Shown: one piece after another, positions 8,825 through 17,421 of the stretch
Numbering within the stretch: the first letter of the stretch is position 1
Layout: the number at the start of each line of letters is the position of its first letter
Assembly (NCBI GenBank): GCA_910576545.1
Contig: CAJTKM010000006.1
Location: forward strand, 62,001-126,000
Direction: 5' to 3'
Length of the DNA: 64,000 nt
From: Lachnospiraceae bacterium
GTDB taxonomy: Bacteria > Bacillota > Clostridia > Lachnospirales > Anaerotignaceae
Notes under the pieces: generated by a model
Told to the model about the DNA's origin: nothing
Databases searched by the model: none
The model's input: only the letters and a program-made list of their open reading frames with translations
Made by a program: the position numbers and the translations under genes

Positions 8825-9229
8825 AAGTATTGTTTTTTGGAAAATAATACTTTGTGAAATAACTATATTTTATTGTACTTGTTTTATAGGCGGAATGCAA
8901 CTGATAATATACGAAAAACCTTAAATGGCTTAGGGAATTGAATTTTATAGAGACATTGGTTTCATATGAATACAGAAAATATAGCCATATGATTGGAAAA
9001 AATATAGAAATATACATTTCAACCAAAATCTTCTCTTTATACCTCCATCATTTTGTACATTATAGAAAAATAATGACTTAGAGGAATTTAACAAAAATCT
9101 ATTATTTAACAAAAAAACGAATAAATTTATTGACATATTGCATTTCTGCATATTAAAATAAATTTATAAATACAAAAACAAAAAAATGAATACAAAATAT
9201 AAATTATAAGAGCAAAAAGGAGGGCTTAA
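8825..9229. other. AT-rich intergenic region before the SDR-TRAP operon
   Basis: Markedly AT-rich compared with the rest of the window. No gene or credible short ORF is seen. It holds the operon promoter near its right end (9130-9159). The composition could reflect transferred DNA or an extended regulatory region. Confidence 0.5.
9130..9159 (+). promoter_or_regulatory. promoter of the SDR-TRAP operon
   Basis: TTGACA at 9130-9135, an 18-bp spacer and TAAAAT at 9154-9159. The spacer contains TGCA-TTTC-TGCA, a small dyad that could be an operator for the GntR regulator; that reading is speculative. Confidence 0.6.
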
Positions 9230-9985
9230 ATGGCTATCAATCTAGATTTTACAGGTAAGAAAGTCATCGTAACGGGTGGGGCAAACGGTATTGGCAAGGC
9301 GATTGCCGAAGGCGTTGTGAAAGCCGGAGGGTTTGTGATTATCGCTGACCTGAACGAAACGGCTGCTGAGAAGGTCAGGGCGGAACTTGGTGAGGAAAAC
9401 GCTGCGGTTTATAAAGTAGACTTGGGAAATTCTTCTGAAATCAGAGAGGTATTTAGTCGGATCTTGGAAGAACAAGGGCAGATCCATGTTTTGGTAAACA
9501 ATGCTGGAATAGTAAGTACTGTTCCGTTTGAGGAAATATCCCAGGAGGAATGGGACAGGATTGTTGCAATAAACCTGACGGGAGTATATGCGGCACTTCA
9601 AGTTGTTTATCCGGCGATGAAGGAAGCAGGATATGGGCGCATTGTAAATACGGCTTCTGTTGCAGGTAAGATTGGCGGCGGACTGTTGGGAACGAGCGCG
9701 TATGCGGCAACGAAATCCGGTGTGATAGGTTTGAGCAAGGCAATCGCGAAAGAAGGTGCGAAATATGGTATCGCGTGTAATGCAGTCTGCCCAAGCCTGA
9801 CAAAAACATCTATGACGGCTAATATGGGAGAAGAAAAATACAAACGGATCGTATCTGGTATTCCTATGGGACGCCCTGCGGATCCGAGCGAGGTCGCAAA
9901 TGTGATTTTGTTTTACGCATCGGATTTAGCAAGCTTTGTAACGGGGGAAGTTGCTGATGTTGATGGTGGTATAACGATGGACTAA
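9230..9985 (+). CDS. SDR family NAD(P)-dependent oxidoreductase
   Basis: A 251-aa classical short-chain dehydrogenase. The Rossmann motif TGGANGIG lies at residues 15-22, NNAG near residue 90, and the catalytic Tyr158-Lys162 in YAATK with its partner Ser in NTASVAG. Overall it resembles FabG-type or sugar-acid dehydrogenases. It has a strong AAGGAGG site and is first in an operon with a TRAP transporter, so it probably oxidises or reduces the imported organic acid (inference). The substrate cannot be read from sequence. Confidence 0.88.
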   Translation: MAINLDFTGKKVIVTGGANGIGKAIAEGVVKAGGFVIIADLNETAAEKVRAELGEENAAVYKVDLGNSSEIREVFSRILEEQGQIHVLVNNAGIVSTVPFEEISQEEWDRIVAINLTGVYAALQVVYPAMKEAGYGRIVNTASVAGKIGGGLLGTSAYAATKSGVIGLSKAIAKEGAKYGIACNAVCPSLTKTSMTANMGEEKYKRIVSGIPMGRPADPSEVANVILFYASDLASFVTGEVADVDGGITMD

Positions 9986-10054
9986 TTCCCCGTGGAGTGA
10001 AGAAATAGTTTAAGGATAAAATACATATTTCAAAGAGGAAAGGGAGGAACTAAC

Positions 10055-11068
10055 ATGAAAAAGTTTTTTACGATGGCGATGGCAATGACGTTGACCATGG
10101 GTATGCTGTCAGGCTGTGGTGGGGCAAAGGACGGCGGAGATGGGGCGGATGGAGCCGCTTCATACACATGGAAGATGGCACTGAACTCAACGGAAGGTGA
10201 TAACGCTTACGATACAGGTGCAGCGTTCAAAGAAAAAATTGAAGAATTGACAAACGGACAGGTTACGGTCGAACTGTACGGCGGCGCAAGCCTTGGCAGC
10301 ACCTCTGAGGTTTTGGAAGGCATGAGCTATGGCGTAGCAGATGTAATGGTCGAATCCGTTGGCACATTGGCAACCTTTACACCGGTTGCAAATATTGAGG
10401 CGGCACCTTTCCTGATCAATGACTATGACCATTTTATGGCGGTATGGCAGGGTGATGTAGGCAGGGAGCTGAAAGAAGCAGTTGGCGATGCGGCAGGATT
10501 CAAGCTGTTTGGCGGCACTTTCCGTGGCCCAAGGATTGTAACGGCGACAAAGGCGATGACAACCATAGATGATTTCAAGGGCTTTAAGCTGAGGGCGCCG
10601 AACCTTGAGATGTATCTGGAAACATGGAGCTGGATGAAGGCGGCACCGACTCCTTTGGCTATGAACGAGGTATATACAGCTTTGCAGCAGCATACGGTCG
10701 ACGGGCAGGAAAACCCCATGGTTGACTCGCTGAATTATGCGTTTGACGAAGTATGTAAATACTGGATCAAGACAGACCATGTATTCGGCGCAAATGTTGT
10801 AATTATGGATGCAGATTATTTTGCGGGGCTGCCTGAGGATATCCAGAAAGCGGTAGAAGAAGCTGCGGACTATGCGGCGCAGAAGGTCAGCGCGGAGCAG
10901 CTGATAAAAATTGAAGAAGCAGAGGCCAGGCTGCTTGAAAAAGGTTGCGAGATTATAGAAATTGACCATGCAGCGTTTGCATCCTATTATGATAACTTTA
11001 TTGAGGAAAAATTTCCTGACCTGAAGGATTGGGCGGATAAGATTAAAGCGGCAGCTCCTCAAAACTAA
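10055..11068 (+). CDS. dctP: TRAP transporter substrate-binding protein DctP
   Basis: A 337-aa extracytoplasmic lipoprotein with lipobox LSGC near residue 21. The body fits DctP (PF03480): GASLGSTSEVLEGM, a FRGPRIVTATKAM region and FKGFKLRAPNLEMY, whose Arg usually clamps the ligand carboxylate, then NEVYTALQQHTVDGQENP. It binds a carboxylate outside the membrane and hands it to the DctQM proteins encoded next. GGGAGG precedes the start. A hairpin after the stop probably sets its higher transcript level. The ligand is unknown. Confidence 0.92.
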   Translation: MKKFFTMAMAMTLTMGMLSGCGGAKDGGDGADGAASYTWKMALNSTEGDNAYDTGAAFKEKIEELTNGQVTVELYGGASLGSTSEVLEGMSYGVADVMVESVGTLATFTPVANIEAAPFLINDYDHFMAVWQGDVGRELKEAVGDAAGFKLFGGTFRGPRIVTATKAMTTIDDFKGFKLRAPNLEMYLETWSWMKAAPTPLAMNEVYTALQQHTVDGQENPMVDSLNYAFDEVCKYWIKTDHVFGANVVIMDADYFAGLPEDIQKAVEEAADYAAQKVSAEQLIKIEEAEARLLEKGCEIIEIDHAAFASYYDNFIEEKFPDLKDWADKIKAAAPQN

Positions 11069-11109
11069 AGCGGGATACTGCTTTGGAAGGTTGATTTTGC
11101 GGAAGGCAA

Positions 11110-11136
11110 GACCTGCCATGCAAAATATGGCAGGTC
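11110..11136 (+). promoter_or_regulatory. intercistronic stem-loop after dctP
   Basis: A perfect 10-bp stem (11110-11119 with 11127-11136) around a 7-nt loop lies between dctP and dctQ, with only a short pyrimidine run after it. Such loops commonly stabilise binding-protein mRNA or partly terminate transcription. Confidence 0.7.
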
Positions 11137-11181
11137 TCTTTCAGCATTATGATTTTGTGAGGTTATAGGAGAGGTGATGAA

Positions 11182-11691
11182 ATGTTAGCGATTTATTCAA
11201 AATTTTTAGATAAGCTGGAAACGCTTGAAAAAATCCTGCTTGCTGCCAGCTCCGCAGCTATGGTTGTCATTATTGTATATCAGGTTATTTTGCGGTATTG
11301 CTTTAATGCTTCCAATTCATGGAGTGAAGAACTGGCAAGGTACTTGTTCATTTATGATGTTATGTTAGCGGCTTCAATCGCAATCCGCAAAAACAGCCAT
11401 TTGCAGGTAGATTTTTTGATAAACCTGTTGAAGCCAAAGCAGAAGGCGGCTTTTACTTCTGTTGCGACGGTTCTGGGGATTGTTTTCCTTGGATTCCTCT
11501 TTTCCTACTCTCTCACACTCTGCACGGCAGCGGGTGCGAATATTTCACCTGGCATCAAGGTTTCTATGGCTGTGCCGTATGCGAGTATGCCGATTGGCGT
11601 GGTGCTGATGATTTTAACGTCAATAGAAGTTGTTTTGAAAAATCTGGCTTTTCTGTACAAGGGAATAGATAAGGAGGCGGGATCTGTATGA
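11182..11691 (+). CDS. dctQ: TRAP transporter small permease DctQ
   Basis: A 169-aa membrane protein with four predicted helices. The conserved NSWSEELARYLFIY signature of the DctQ family (PF04290) follows the second helix, near residue 50. DctQ joins DctM to form the sodium-driven permease that takes ligand from DctP. AGGAGAGGTGA precedes the ATG. Its stop overlaps the dctM start by four bases (ATGA), indicating coupled translation. Confidence 0.9.
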   Translation: MLAIYSKFLDKLETLEKILLAASSAAMVVIIVYQVILRYCFNASNSWSEELARYLFIYDVMLAASIAIRKNSHLQVDFLINLLKPKQKAAFTSVATVLGIVFLGFLFSYSLTLCTAAGANISPGIKVSMAVPYASMPIGVVLMILTSIEVVLKNLAFLYKGIDKEAGSV

Positions 11692-12962
11692 ATGCAGGAT
11701 TGATTGTAATTTTATTGCTGCTGGTGCTTTCGGTTTTGGGAATCCCAATCTATCTTGCCCTTGGAATAGGCACACTGGTAGCGTTAAATGTTGCGGGAAT
11801 GCCTTTTATTGTGCTTCCGCAGAAGCTTTTTGCAGGCATGAATTCCAGTTCCCTTTTGGCAATCCCGTTTTTCATTCTGGCAGGGAATATTATGTCCCGC
11901 AGTATTACGAATAAGCTGATTGACATTTCTAATTCCCTGATTGGATGGATCAAGGGCAGCTTAGCGGTTGTGACAGTATTGGCGTCTACGCTTTTCGGGG
12001 CAATCTCCGGTTCTGGTGTGGCAACGGCATCTGCTGTCGGCGGCATCACTGTGCCGGCAATGAAGGAGGAGGGATATTCTTCCCATTTTGCTGCTGCCAT
12101 TTCCGGCATATCTTCCATCCTTGGGCCAATCATTCCGCCTTCCGTCACGCTGATTGTTTACGCAAGTATCACGGATCTTTCTGTTTCCAAGCTGTTCATT
12201 GGTTCGGTAATTCCGGGTATTTTGATGGCGGGCGGTTTGGTGGTATATGTCCTCTTTTATGGGAAGAAAAATGATTTGCCGGCACATCCCAGACAGTCTG
12301 TTAAGCAGATTGCGATAACATTCAAGGATGGCATTTGGGCACTGCTGATGCCCGTTATCATTCTTGGCGGTATTTTCGGGGGGATTTTTACCCCGACCGA
12401 ATCGGCGGCGGTGGCGGTGGCGTATGCATTATTGATCAGCTTTTTGGTTTATAAAGATATGTCCTTTAGGGATTTATACGGCGTATTGATTGACAGCTGC
12501 ATTGGTACGGCTACGATTATGGTGCTGGTGGGCATTTCAAAAGCCTCCAGCTATGTTGTGACAACTTCAGGGCTACCGCATCAGGTATTGGCACTATTCA
12601 GCTCAGTGACGGAAAGCAAAGTGATCGTATTGCTTCTGCTGAATCTCCTGTTCCTGGTAATAGGCATGTTGATGGAGGCAAATGCGGCGATCATCATGAT
12701 GACGCCAATCCTTCTACCGTTGCTGAATGCGTTTGGCATTGATACATTGCAGTTTGGTATAATCATGAGCTTTAACCTTTGCCTTGGGTTAGTTACTCCG
12801 CCTGTTGGCATCTGCCTGCTGATGACGAACCAGATTGCGGATGCGAGTTTTGTGAAAACGTTGAAGGCGGTCATGCCTATGCTTTTGATTGGTGTTATCG
12901 TACTGCTGTTGGTAACATATATCCCTCAGGTAACAACCTTCCTTCCTGCGTTTATCCAATAA
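11688..12962 (+). CDS. dctM: TRAP transporter large permease DctM
   Basis: A 424-aa integral membrane protein of about 12 helices and normal family length (PF06808). It shows IPFFILAGNIMS near the start, GAISGSGVATASAVG, SSILGPIIPPS and GIFTPTESAAVAVAY, the repeated glycine/serine motifs typical of the ion-transporter superfamily core, and a late LVTPPVGICLL. With DctQ it forms the translocation pathway. It is the last gene of the SDR-dctPQM operon. Confidence 0.93.
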   Translation: MNAGLIVILLLLVLSVLGIPIYLALGIGTLVALNVAGMPFIVLPQKLFAGMNSSSLLAIPFFILAGNIMSRSITNKLIDISNSLIGWIKGSLAVVTVLASTLFGAISGSGVATASAVGGITVPAMKEEGYSSHFAAAISGISSILGPIIPPSVTLIVYASITDLSVSKLFIGSVIPGILMAGGLVVYVLFYGKKNDLPAHPRQSVKQIAITFKDGIWALLMPVIILGGIFGGIFTPTESAAVAVAYALLISFLVYKDMSFRDLYGVLIDSCIGTATIMVLVGISKASSYVVTTSGLPHQVLALFSSVTESKVIVLLLLNLLFLVIGMLMEANAAIIMMTPILLPLLNAFGIDTLQFGIIMSFNLCLGLVTPPVGICLLMTNQIADASFVKTLKAVMPMLLIGVIVLLLVTYIPQVTTFLPAFIQ

Positions 12963-13578
12963 GAATGTTTTCGAGCGGAAGTAAAAATTGAGGAGTAGGA
13001 AGGCCTGTCTATATATGTATATAAAAATATTATTTTGTATATTTATAATAAATGTCTGGCGAAAGCGGGTCAGGCACAGGAAACAGGAGGTACACGAAGT
13101 CCTTTTACATGTACATATGAGTATGAGCGACCAGCATGGCGTCGGGCATGGCGGACATTTGGTCGAGGGTAGAAAGGTACTCCTGACAACGGATATGGTG
13201 ACCCGTCCCCGCCGGCATAGACACCAAAACGAACATGCAGGTGCGGGTATGGCATTGAATATTTATACCCACATGTCCGGCGAGATTGCAATGTGTGGAA
13301 TGAAAAAAGTATTGTCTGATCCAGTTAAAAGAGATGTTGGTAATGCGATTTGATTTACACCATTTACACTCTAATTTATACTATAATAAGCTAAATTCTG
13401 CTTATTCCGACATTGACTGTATATAGAAAAAATCCAGGAAAATCAATGTCCTGAGGAAAAATTTTAATATTTATAAAATATTAAGAAACGCTGAAAGAAA
13501 ACCTAAAATCCGTTTGATATAGTATAGTCAAAGATATGAAGGAAATGATATATAAAATTCGAAATGGAGGGTCTTACT
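12963..13578. other. long intergenic region with possible recombinase remnant
   Basis: About 600 bp without a sound gene. An open frame at 12988-13353 has no ribosome binding site and odd composition. Its end reads NIYTHMSGEI (about 13252-13290), reminiscent of the C-terminal tyrosine motif of phage-type integrases, but nothing upstream supports a full recombinase. The last 200 bp are AT-rich and presumably hold the promoter for the next gene; I could not pick one with confidence. Confidence 0.35.
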
Positions 13579-14118
13579 ATGACAAACAGAAAAAACGGGT
13601 TTTGGACATTTGTGTTTTCACTCTGCCCCGGTGCGGGAGAGATGTACATGGGGCTTTATAAGCAGGGCATCAGCCTGATGGTGTTGTTTTGGGGGCTGGG
13701 TATAATCTGCGGCTGGGCACATCTGGAACTGCTTTGGTTCTTAGAGCCGGTCATCTGGTTTTACAGCTTTTTCCATGTGCATAACCTTCGGGGAATGCCG
13801 GACGAGGAATTCTGCCGCATTGAGGACAGATTTCTCTGGGAGGACTATATCGAAACAGACAGGAACTGGAAATTTACGGAAAAGAATAAACGCATGTTTG
13901 CATCTGTGCTGATTATCTTTGGCATCTATGTTCTGTTTCAGGGGCTGTTCCATGGTCTGCTTTGGTACCTGCCGGACTTCATCTGGAGGGCATTTGATGC
14001 AGCGGAACGTATCATTCCCCGTCTGCTGGTCGGCATCGGCGTGATTTATGCCGGCGTAAAGATGCTGAAAAAAGAAAGGGACACACCCAACGAGGGCGGA
14101 CAGAAAGCGGAAATATAA
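13579..14118 (+). CDS. small membrane protein, TM2-like N-terminus
   Basis: A 179-aa protein. The N-terminal 60 residues are hydrophobic with a CPGAGEMYMGLYKQG turn, the pattern of TM2-type domains, then an aromatic-rich segment around FLEPVIWFYSFFHVHN. A charged middle follows, then two more hydrophobic stretches. I chose ATG 13579, nine bases after GGAGG; an upstream ATG at 13564 overlaps that site. No function is known. A hairpin terminator follows. Confidence 0.6.
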   Translation: MTNRKNGFWTFVFSLCPGAGEMYMGLYKQGISLMVLFWGLGIICGWAHLELLWFLEPVIWFYSFFHVHNLRGMPDEEFCRIEDRFLWEDYIETDRNWKFTEKNKRMFASVLIIFGIYVLFQGLFHGLLWYLPDFIWRAFDAAERIIPRLLVGIGVIYAGVKMLKKERDTPNEGGQKAEI

Positions 14119-14126
14119 GACTGACG

Positions 14127-14156
14127 AAAGCGGGTTCTGAGAGGCCCGCTTTTTTG
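14127..14156 (+). terminator. intrinsic terminator
   Basis: Stem AAAGCGGG (14127-14134) with CCCGCTTT (14145-14152), followed by a T-run. It ends the small membrane protein gene. Confidence 0.85.
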
Positions 14157-14239
14157 ATTTCCGCAGGGGAAATTTTTCCTGCCTTTCGCTGCATTTTATG
14201 ATATACTGTTACGAGAAAAAGAAAACGGAGGACGGAGCA

Positions 14240-15412
14240 ATGACAGAAAAATTATATTATCAGGATGCATATGAAACGGCATTTCGTGCAAAGGTGCTGG
14301 ATTGCCAGAAGGAAAAAGAACATTTTCTTGTTACGCTGGACAGGACGTATTTTTACCCTGAGGGAGGCGGACAGCCCGCTGACCATGGGACGCTGGGCGG
14401 CGCGGCAGTGCTGGACGTACATGAAAAGGACGGCGTAATACTGCATACGACGGACAAGCCGCTTGAAACGGGGACGGAAGTGGAAGGCAGTCTGGACTGG
14501 GAACGCAGGTTCGACCTCATGCAGAACCATTCCGGCGAGCATATCCTTTCCGGTATTATCTGCGGCAGATACAACTGTGACAATGTAGGTTTCCACATGG
14601 GAAAAGAAACGGTTACGATTGATTTTAATACAAAAATACCGCCCGAGGAAGTTGCGGGGCTGGAAGAAAAGGCAAACGTGGCTATCTGGCGGAATACGCC
14701 CTTTGCAACGCAGTATCCTTCTAAAGAGGAACTTGCGGCAATGGACTACCGCAGTAAAAAGGAACTGGACGGGCAGGTGCGCATTGTGCAGGCAGGGGAG
14801 TATGACTGCTGCGCCTGCTGTGGTACGCATGTGCGGCTTGCAGGGGAAATCGGGCAAATCAAAATCATCAGCATGCAGAATTATAAGGGCGGGACGCGTT
14901 TGGAGGTTGTCTGCGGGAAACGTGCGCTGGAGGATTACCGTAAAAAAGCCGATGCGGCGGAGTATGCCGGACAACAGCTTTCTGTGCCGGCGGAACAGGC
15001 AGGGAAAGCTGTTGAAAATCTGCTTGCGGAGAAAAACAGCCTGATACAGGCGTTTAATCAGCTGAAATGGACGTATTTTACGGAAAAGGCGGCACAGCTG
15101 CCCGAAGGGACGGAGAATGCTGCATTTTTTGCCGATGGGCTGAACAGCAAGGATTTGACGCATTTCGCAGATACGCTCCTGAAACAGGCGGGGAAACGCG
15201 CCGCTGTGTTTTCGAAGAAAGAAGGCGAAGCAGCGTTTGCTTTTGTACTGCTGAGCAAGGAGAAAGATGCAAGGGAGCTGACGGAGGAAATGCGCGCGCT
15301 GTTTGACTGCAAGGGCGGCGGTAAGCCCGACGCTGTGCAGGGCAAGGTAACAGCGGAAAAGGCGGAGCTGGCGGCGTTTTTTGAAGGGAAAGGCTTTCGG
15401 ACAGAAGGATAA
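14240..15412 (+). CDS. alanyl-tRNA editing protein, AlaX-L type
   Basis: A 390-aa cytoplasmic protein related to the editing half of alanyl-tRNA synthetase. It has the zinc-binding HSGEH at residues 97-101 and the partner CCACCGTH segment near residue 191-197. The C-terminus is a DHHA1-like domain with GGGKPDAVQGK. Such free-standing proteins hydrolyse Ser-tRNA(Ala) or Gly-tRNA(Ala), guarding translation fidelity. Length fits the long AlaX class. GGAGGACGG lies before ATG 14240; an upstream ATG at 14198 lacks a site. It is flanked by terminators and appears monocistronic. Confidence 0.85.
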   Translation: MTEKLYYQDAYETAFRAKVLDCQKEKEHFLVTLDRTYFYPEGGGQPADHGTLGGAAVLDVHEKDGVILHTTDKPLETGTEVEGSLDWERRFDLMQNHSGEHILSGIICGRYNCDNVGFHMGKETVTIDFNTKIPPEEVAGLEEKANVAIWRNTPFATQYPSKEELAAMDYRSKKELDGQVRIVQAGEYDCCACCGTHVRLAGEIGQIKIISMQNYKGGTRLEVVCGKRALEDYRKKADAAEYAGQQLSVPAEQAGKAVENLLAEKNSLIQAFNQLKWTYFTEKAAQLPEGTENAAFFADGLNSKDLTHFADTLLKQAGKRAAVFSKKEGEAAFAFVLLSKEKDARELTEEMRALFDCKGGGKPDAVQGKVTAEKAELAAFFEGKGFRTEG

Positions 15413-15427
15413 AACAAGGCGGCTGGG

Positions 15428-15511
15428 ATTCAGGTTTTCGGCTTATTATGCTGAAAACCTGAATTAAACAGACTGCATAAGAAAACCGGCCGCAGAAGCG
15501 GTCGGTATTTT
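15428..15511. terminator. two hairpins between convergent genes
   Basis: A perfect 12-bp stem at 15428-15439/15453-15464 and a second stem at 15485-15493/15498-15506 followed by ATTTT. The second is a plausible terminator for the AlaX gene; together they insulate it from the convergent SUFU gene. Confidence 0.65.
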
Positions 15512-15516
15512 CCACA

Positions 15517-16176
15517 TTATAAAAATGACTTTGTCCTGCGCATATCTGTCACAAGGTCCGGATTGTATGCCTGCATCAGGCTGCACAGAGTGCGCGCGTC
15601 ACATGCGCCGCTTTTGACTGCCTCCAATTCCTGTTCCGTAATCCCCACAAGCTGTATAAATTCGGTCTTCCCGTATAGGGTGTTCAGTGTCCGCGCTTCT
15701 GTATCCGGCACTGTGAGCAGGGCGGTGATTGCGGAATCTTCTTCGATATGCAGGGATTTTCCATTGCCCGCGATATATTGATATGGCTCAAAAAAACGTT
15801 TCGTTGTATAAGTGTACCGCGCCAGATTGGACAGCATATCCATTGCCCAAAGGCAGTGTTCTGCATCCTGCTCCTTCAGTTTGAATGTCATTTCATAGCC
15901 CCATTTGTTCCATTCTCCGCCAAAGGCATCTGCTTCCGCATAAAGTTCTGTCATGCCAAATGTCACGATGTGCAGAAAGCCTTTTGGCGACTGGTAGACG
16001 GAATATCCGTCTAAAAATTCATTGCCGCCCAGTATTGCCCTTGCGGTCATCAGGGTAGCGTAATGCTTTGGTTCCTGATGCGGATAAAGCCTTGCAAACT
16101 CCTGTTCAATCGCTTCCCAGCCGGGAGCCCATTCCGTATCTTCCTTCATTCGTTTCAGAAATTCTTCTTTTGTCAT
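15517..16176 (-). CDS. suppressor of fused (SUFU) domain protein
   Basis: A 219-aa soluble protein matching the bacterial SUFU domain (PF05076): WEAIEQEFARLYPHQEPKH near residue 20, LDGYSVYQ, HIVTFGMTELY, and GYEMTFKLK in the middle. Bacterial SUFU proteins are common in gut Firmicutes, sometimes as immunity proteins, but no toxin gene is seen here. I chose ATG 16176, after AAAAGGA, over an ATG at 16212 that overlaps the upstream stop. It follows the lipoprotein gene on the same strand. Function unknown. Confidence 0.75.
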   Translation of the reverse strand: MTKEEFLKRMKEDTEWAPGWEAIEQEFARLYPHQEPKHYATLMTARAILGGNEFLDGYSVYQSPKGFLHIVTFGMTELYAEADAFGGEWNKWGYEMTFKLKEQDAEHCLWAMDMLSNLARYTYTTKRFFEPYQYIAGNGKSLHIEEDSAITALLTVPDTEARTLNTLYGKTEFIQLVGITEQELEAVKSGACDARTLCSLMQAYNPDLVTDMRRTKSFL

Positions 16177-16208
16177 GGTATGGTTTCCTTTTTCAGATGA
16201 AGATAGTA

Positions 16209-17102
16209 TCATGTTTTGCCGCTTTTTTCCAGAAGGGTGATTTCTTTTTCGTAATTGATGGCATCGCTCTTTACGGCTTCGGGAATCTCAATATCCTCCA
16301 CATCGCCCAGCTGTGTGATTTCCGAGGAAATCAAATATTTTTCCACAGTCACGCCATTATCCAGCACGCCGCCGTTCAGCTCTTTCAGAACGTTGTTTGT
16401 CACGCTTTCCAACGCATTGGCAAAGTCGATTTTATAAGATATGGGCTGTCCTGTTTTCCAGTCGAAACAAAATTCTGCCGTAAGTGCGCCGATATCCTGA
16501 AAATATATTTCCGAAAGGCCGGACATTCCCGCAAGCTGGAAATATTTCCCTTTTTCTTCCACAGCATAAACCTTTTCCGAAGGAATTTCCGCCGTAACCG
16601 TTACGATATTGCCTTCGGTGTCTTCCATCTGCCAGTCCTTTGCGGCAGAAAGCAGGGAAACCATGTTATCGGCGGTATTATAGATACGGATGTGGTTCAT
16701 GGCGTCCTCAGGAGAAAGAGTCATTTCCGTCCATTGCTTGTCATAGTTCATGTAAAGGTTGACAGCATCGTCCTTTTCTTCCAGATAAATGTTTGACGCC
16801 TGAGATGCATCGCCAAAATCATGCTGGATATCTACCCGCGCCTGCAAAGGCTCCCGCTGTATAGTTACTTTTGCGCCTGTGGAAATCTCGCCGCTTCCGT
16901 CCATGGAAATTTCAGCTGTAAAATTCGCTTCAAAGCTCTCTGCACTCTGTAAAGCGTCCGCCGCAGCCTGCACATATTCCTCCGCAGTCTTTGTCTGCGC
17001 ACCTGCGATATTCGTGTTGCCAGCCGTTCCGCCGCAGCCCGGCAGGGCAATGGCTCCTGCAAGTGCTGCTCCAAGCATCCACCGCATGTTTATTTTTTTC
17101 AT
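16209..17102 (-). CDS. DUF6612-like lipoprotein
   Basis: A 297-aa exported lipoprotein with lipobox LPGC (Cys near residue 23). The mature part begins with a helical segment AEEYVQAAADALQSAESFEANF and then a long beta-rich region of alternating strands, as in LolA/LppX-like or DUF6612 proteins. It may bind a hydrophobic ligand or act in the envelope; nothing here shows which. GGAGG precedes the ATG. It is upstream of the SUFU gene with almost no gap, suggesting a two-gene operon. Confidence 0.65.
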   Translation of the reverse strand: MKKINMRWMLGAALAGAIALPGCGGTAGNTNIAGAQTKTAEEYVQAAADALQSAESFEANFTAEISMDGSGEISTGAKVTIQREPLQARVDIQHDFGDASQASNIYLEEKDDAVNLYMNYDKQWTEMTLSPEDAMNHIRIYNTADNMVSLLSAAKDWQMEDTEGNIVTVTAEIPSEKVYAVEEKGKYFQLAGMSGLSEIYFQDIGALTAEFCFDWKTGQPISYKIDFANALESVTNNVLKELNGGVLDNGVTVEKYLISSEITQLGDVEDIEIPEAVKSDAINYEKEITLLEKSGKT

Positions 17103-17359
17103 AACATTCCTCCTTGCCGCCGGAATACACAGCCGACTTTCTTAGATTTTAGCGGAAAATTTCCATATTTTCAAGGGCGTTGCGTTATCTTTCATAAAAA
17201 ACTAATAAATCTGTAAGAATTACATTGGCGTTTTTCCGAGAATGGACAAAAAACGCTGATTTCACTGAAATTTCCGCAATGCAAGGGGAGTATGTCTGTG
17301 CTTCACTGACAAATCAGGGACGGAAAACATCCGGCTGCTGATTCTTTTTCAAAAAGATA

Positions 17360-17388
17360 ATGACAAAGCAATGTGTCTGTGCTATAAT
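17360..17388 (+). promoter_or_regulatory. uvrB promoter
   Basis: ATGACA at 17360-17365, a 17-bp spacer and TATAAT at 17383-17388 with a TGC extension. The start codon is at 17422, and a LexA box begins three bases downstream of the -10. Confidence 0.8.
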
Positions 17389-17390
17389 AG

Positions 17391-17404
17391 GGAACAAAAG
17401 TTCT
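17391..17404 (+). promoter_or_regulatory. LexA (SOS) box at uvrB
   Basis: GAAC-AAAA-GTTC at 17392-17403 matches the Gram-positive LexA/DinR consensus GAAC-N4-GTTC. It covers the expected transcription start, where bound LexA would block RNA polymerase. uvrB is a classic SOS gene. Confidence 0.8.
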
Positions 17405-17421
17405 CATTTGGAGGTGGGCGT

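Larger units (their letters stand above)
17103..17421. other. divergent intergenic region before uvrB
   Basis: This 319-bp region separates the divergent lipoprotein and uvrB genes. It holds the uvrB promoter and LexA box at its right end. The left part is AT-rich and must contain the minus-strand promoter, which I could not define. Confidence 0.5.

Noticed and set aside
12988-13353. Complete gene in the post-TRAP intergenic region
   Set aside because: No ribosome binding site, odd histidine/arginine composition, and only the tail resembles anything known.
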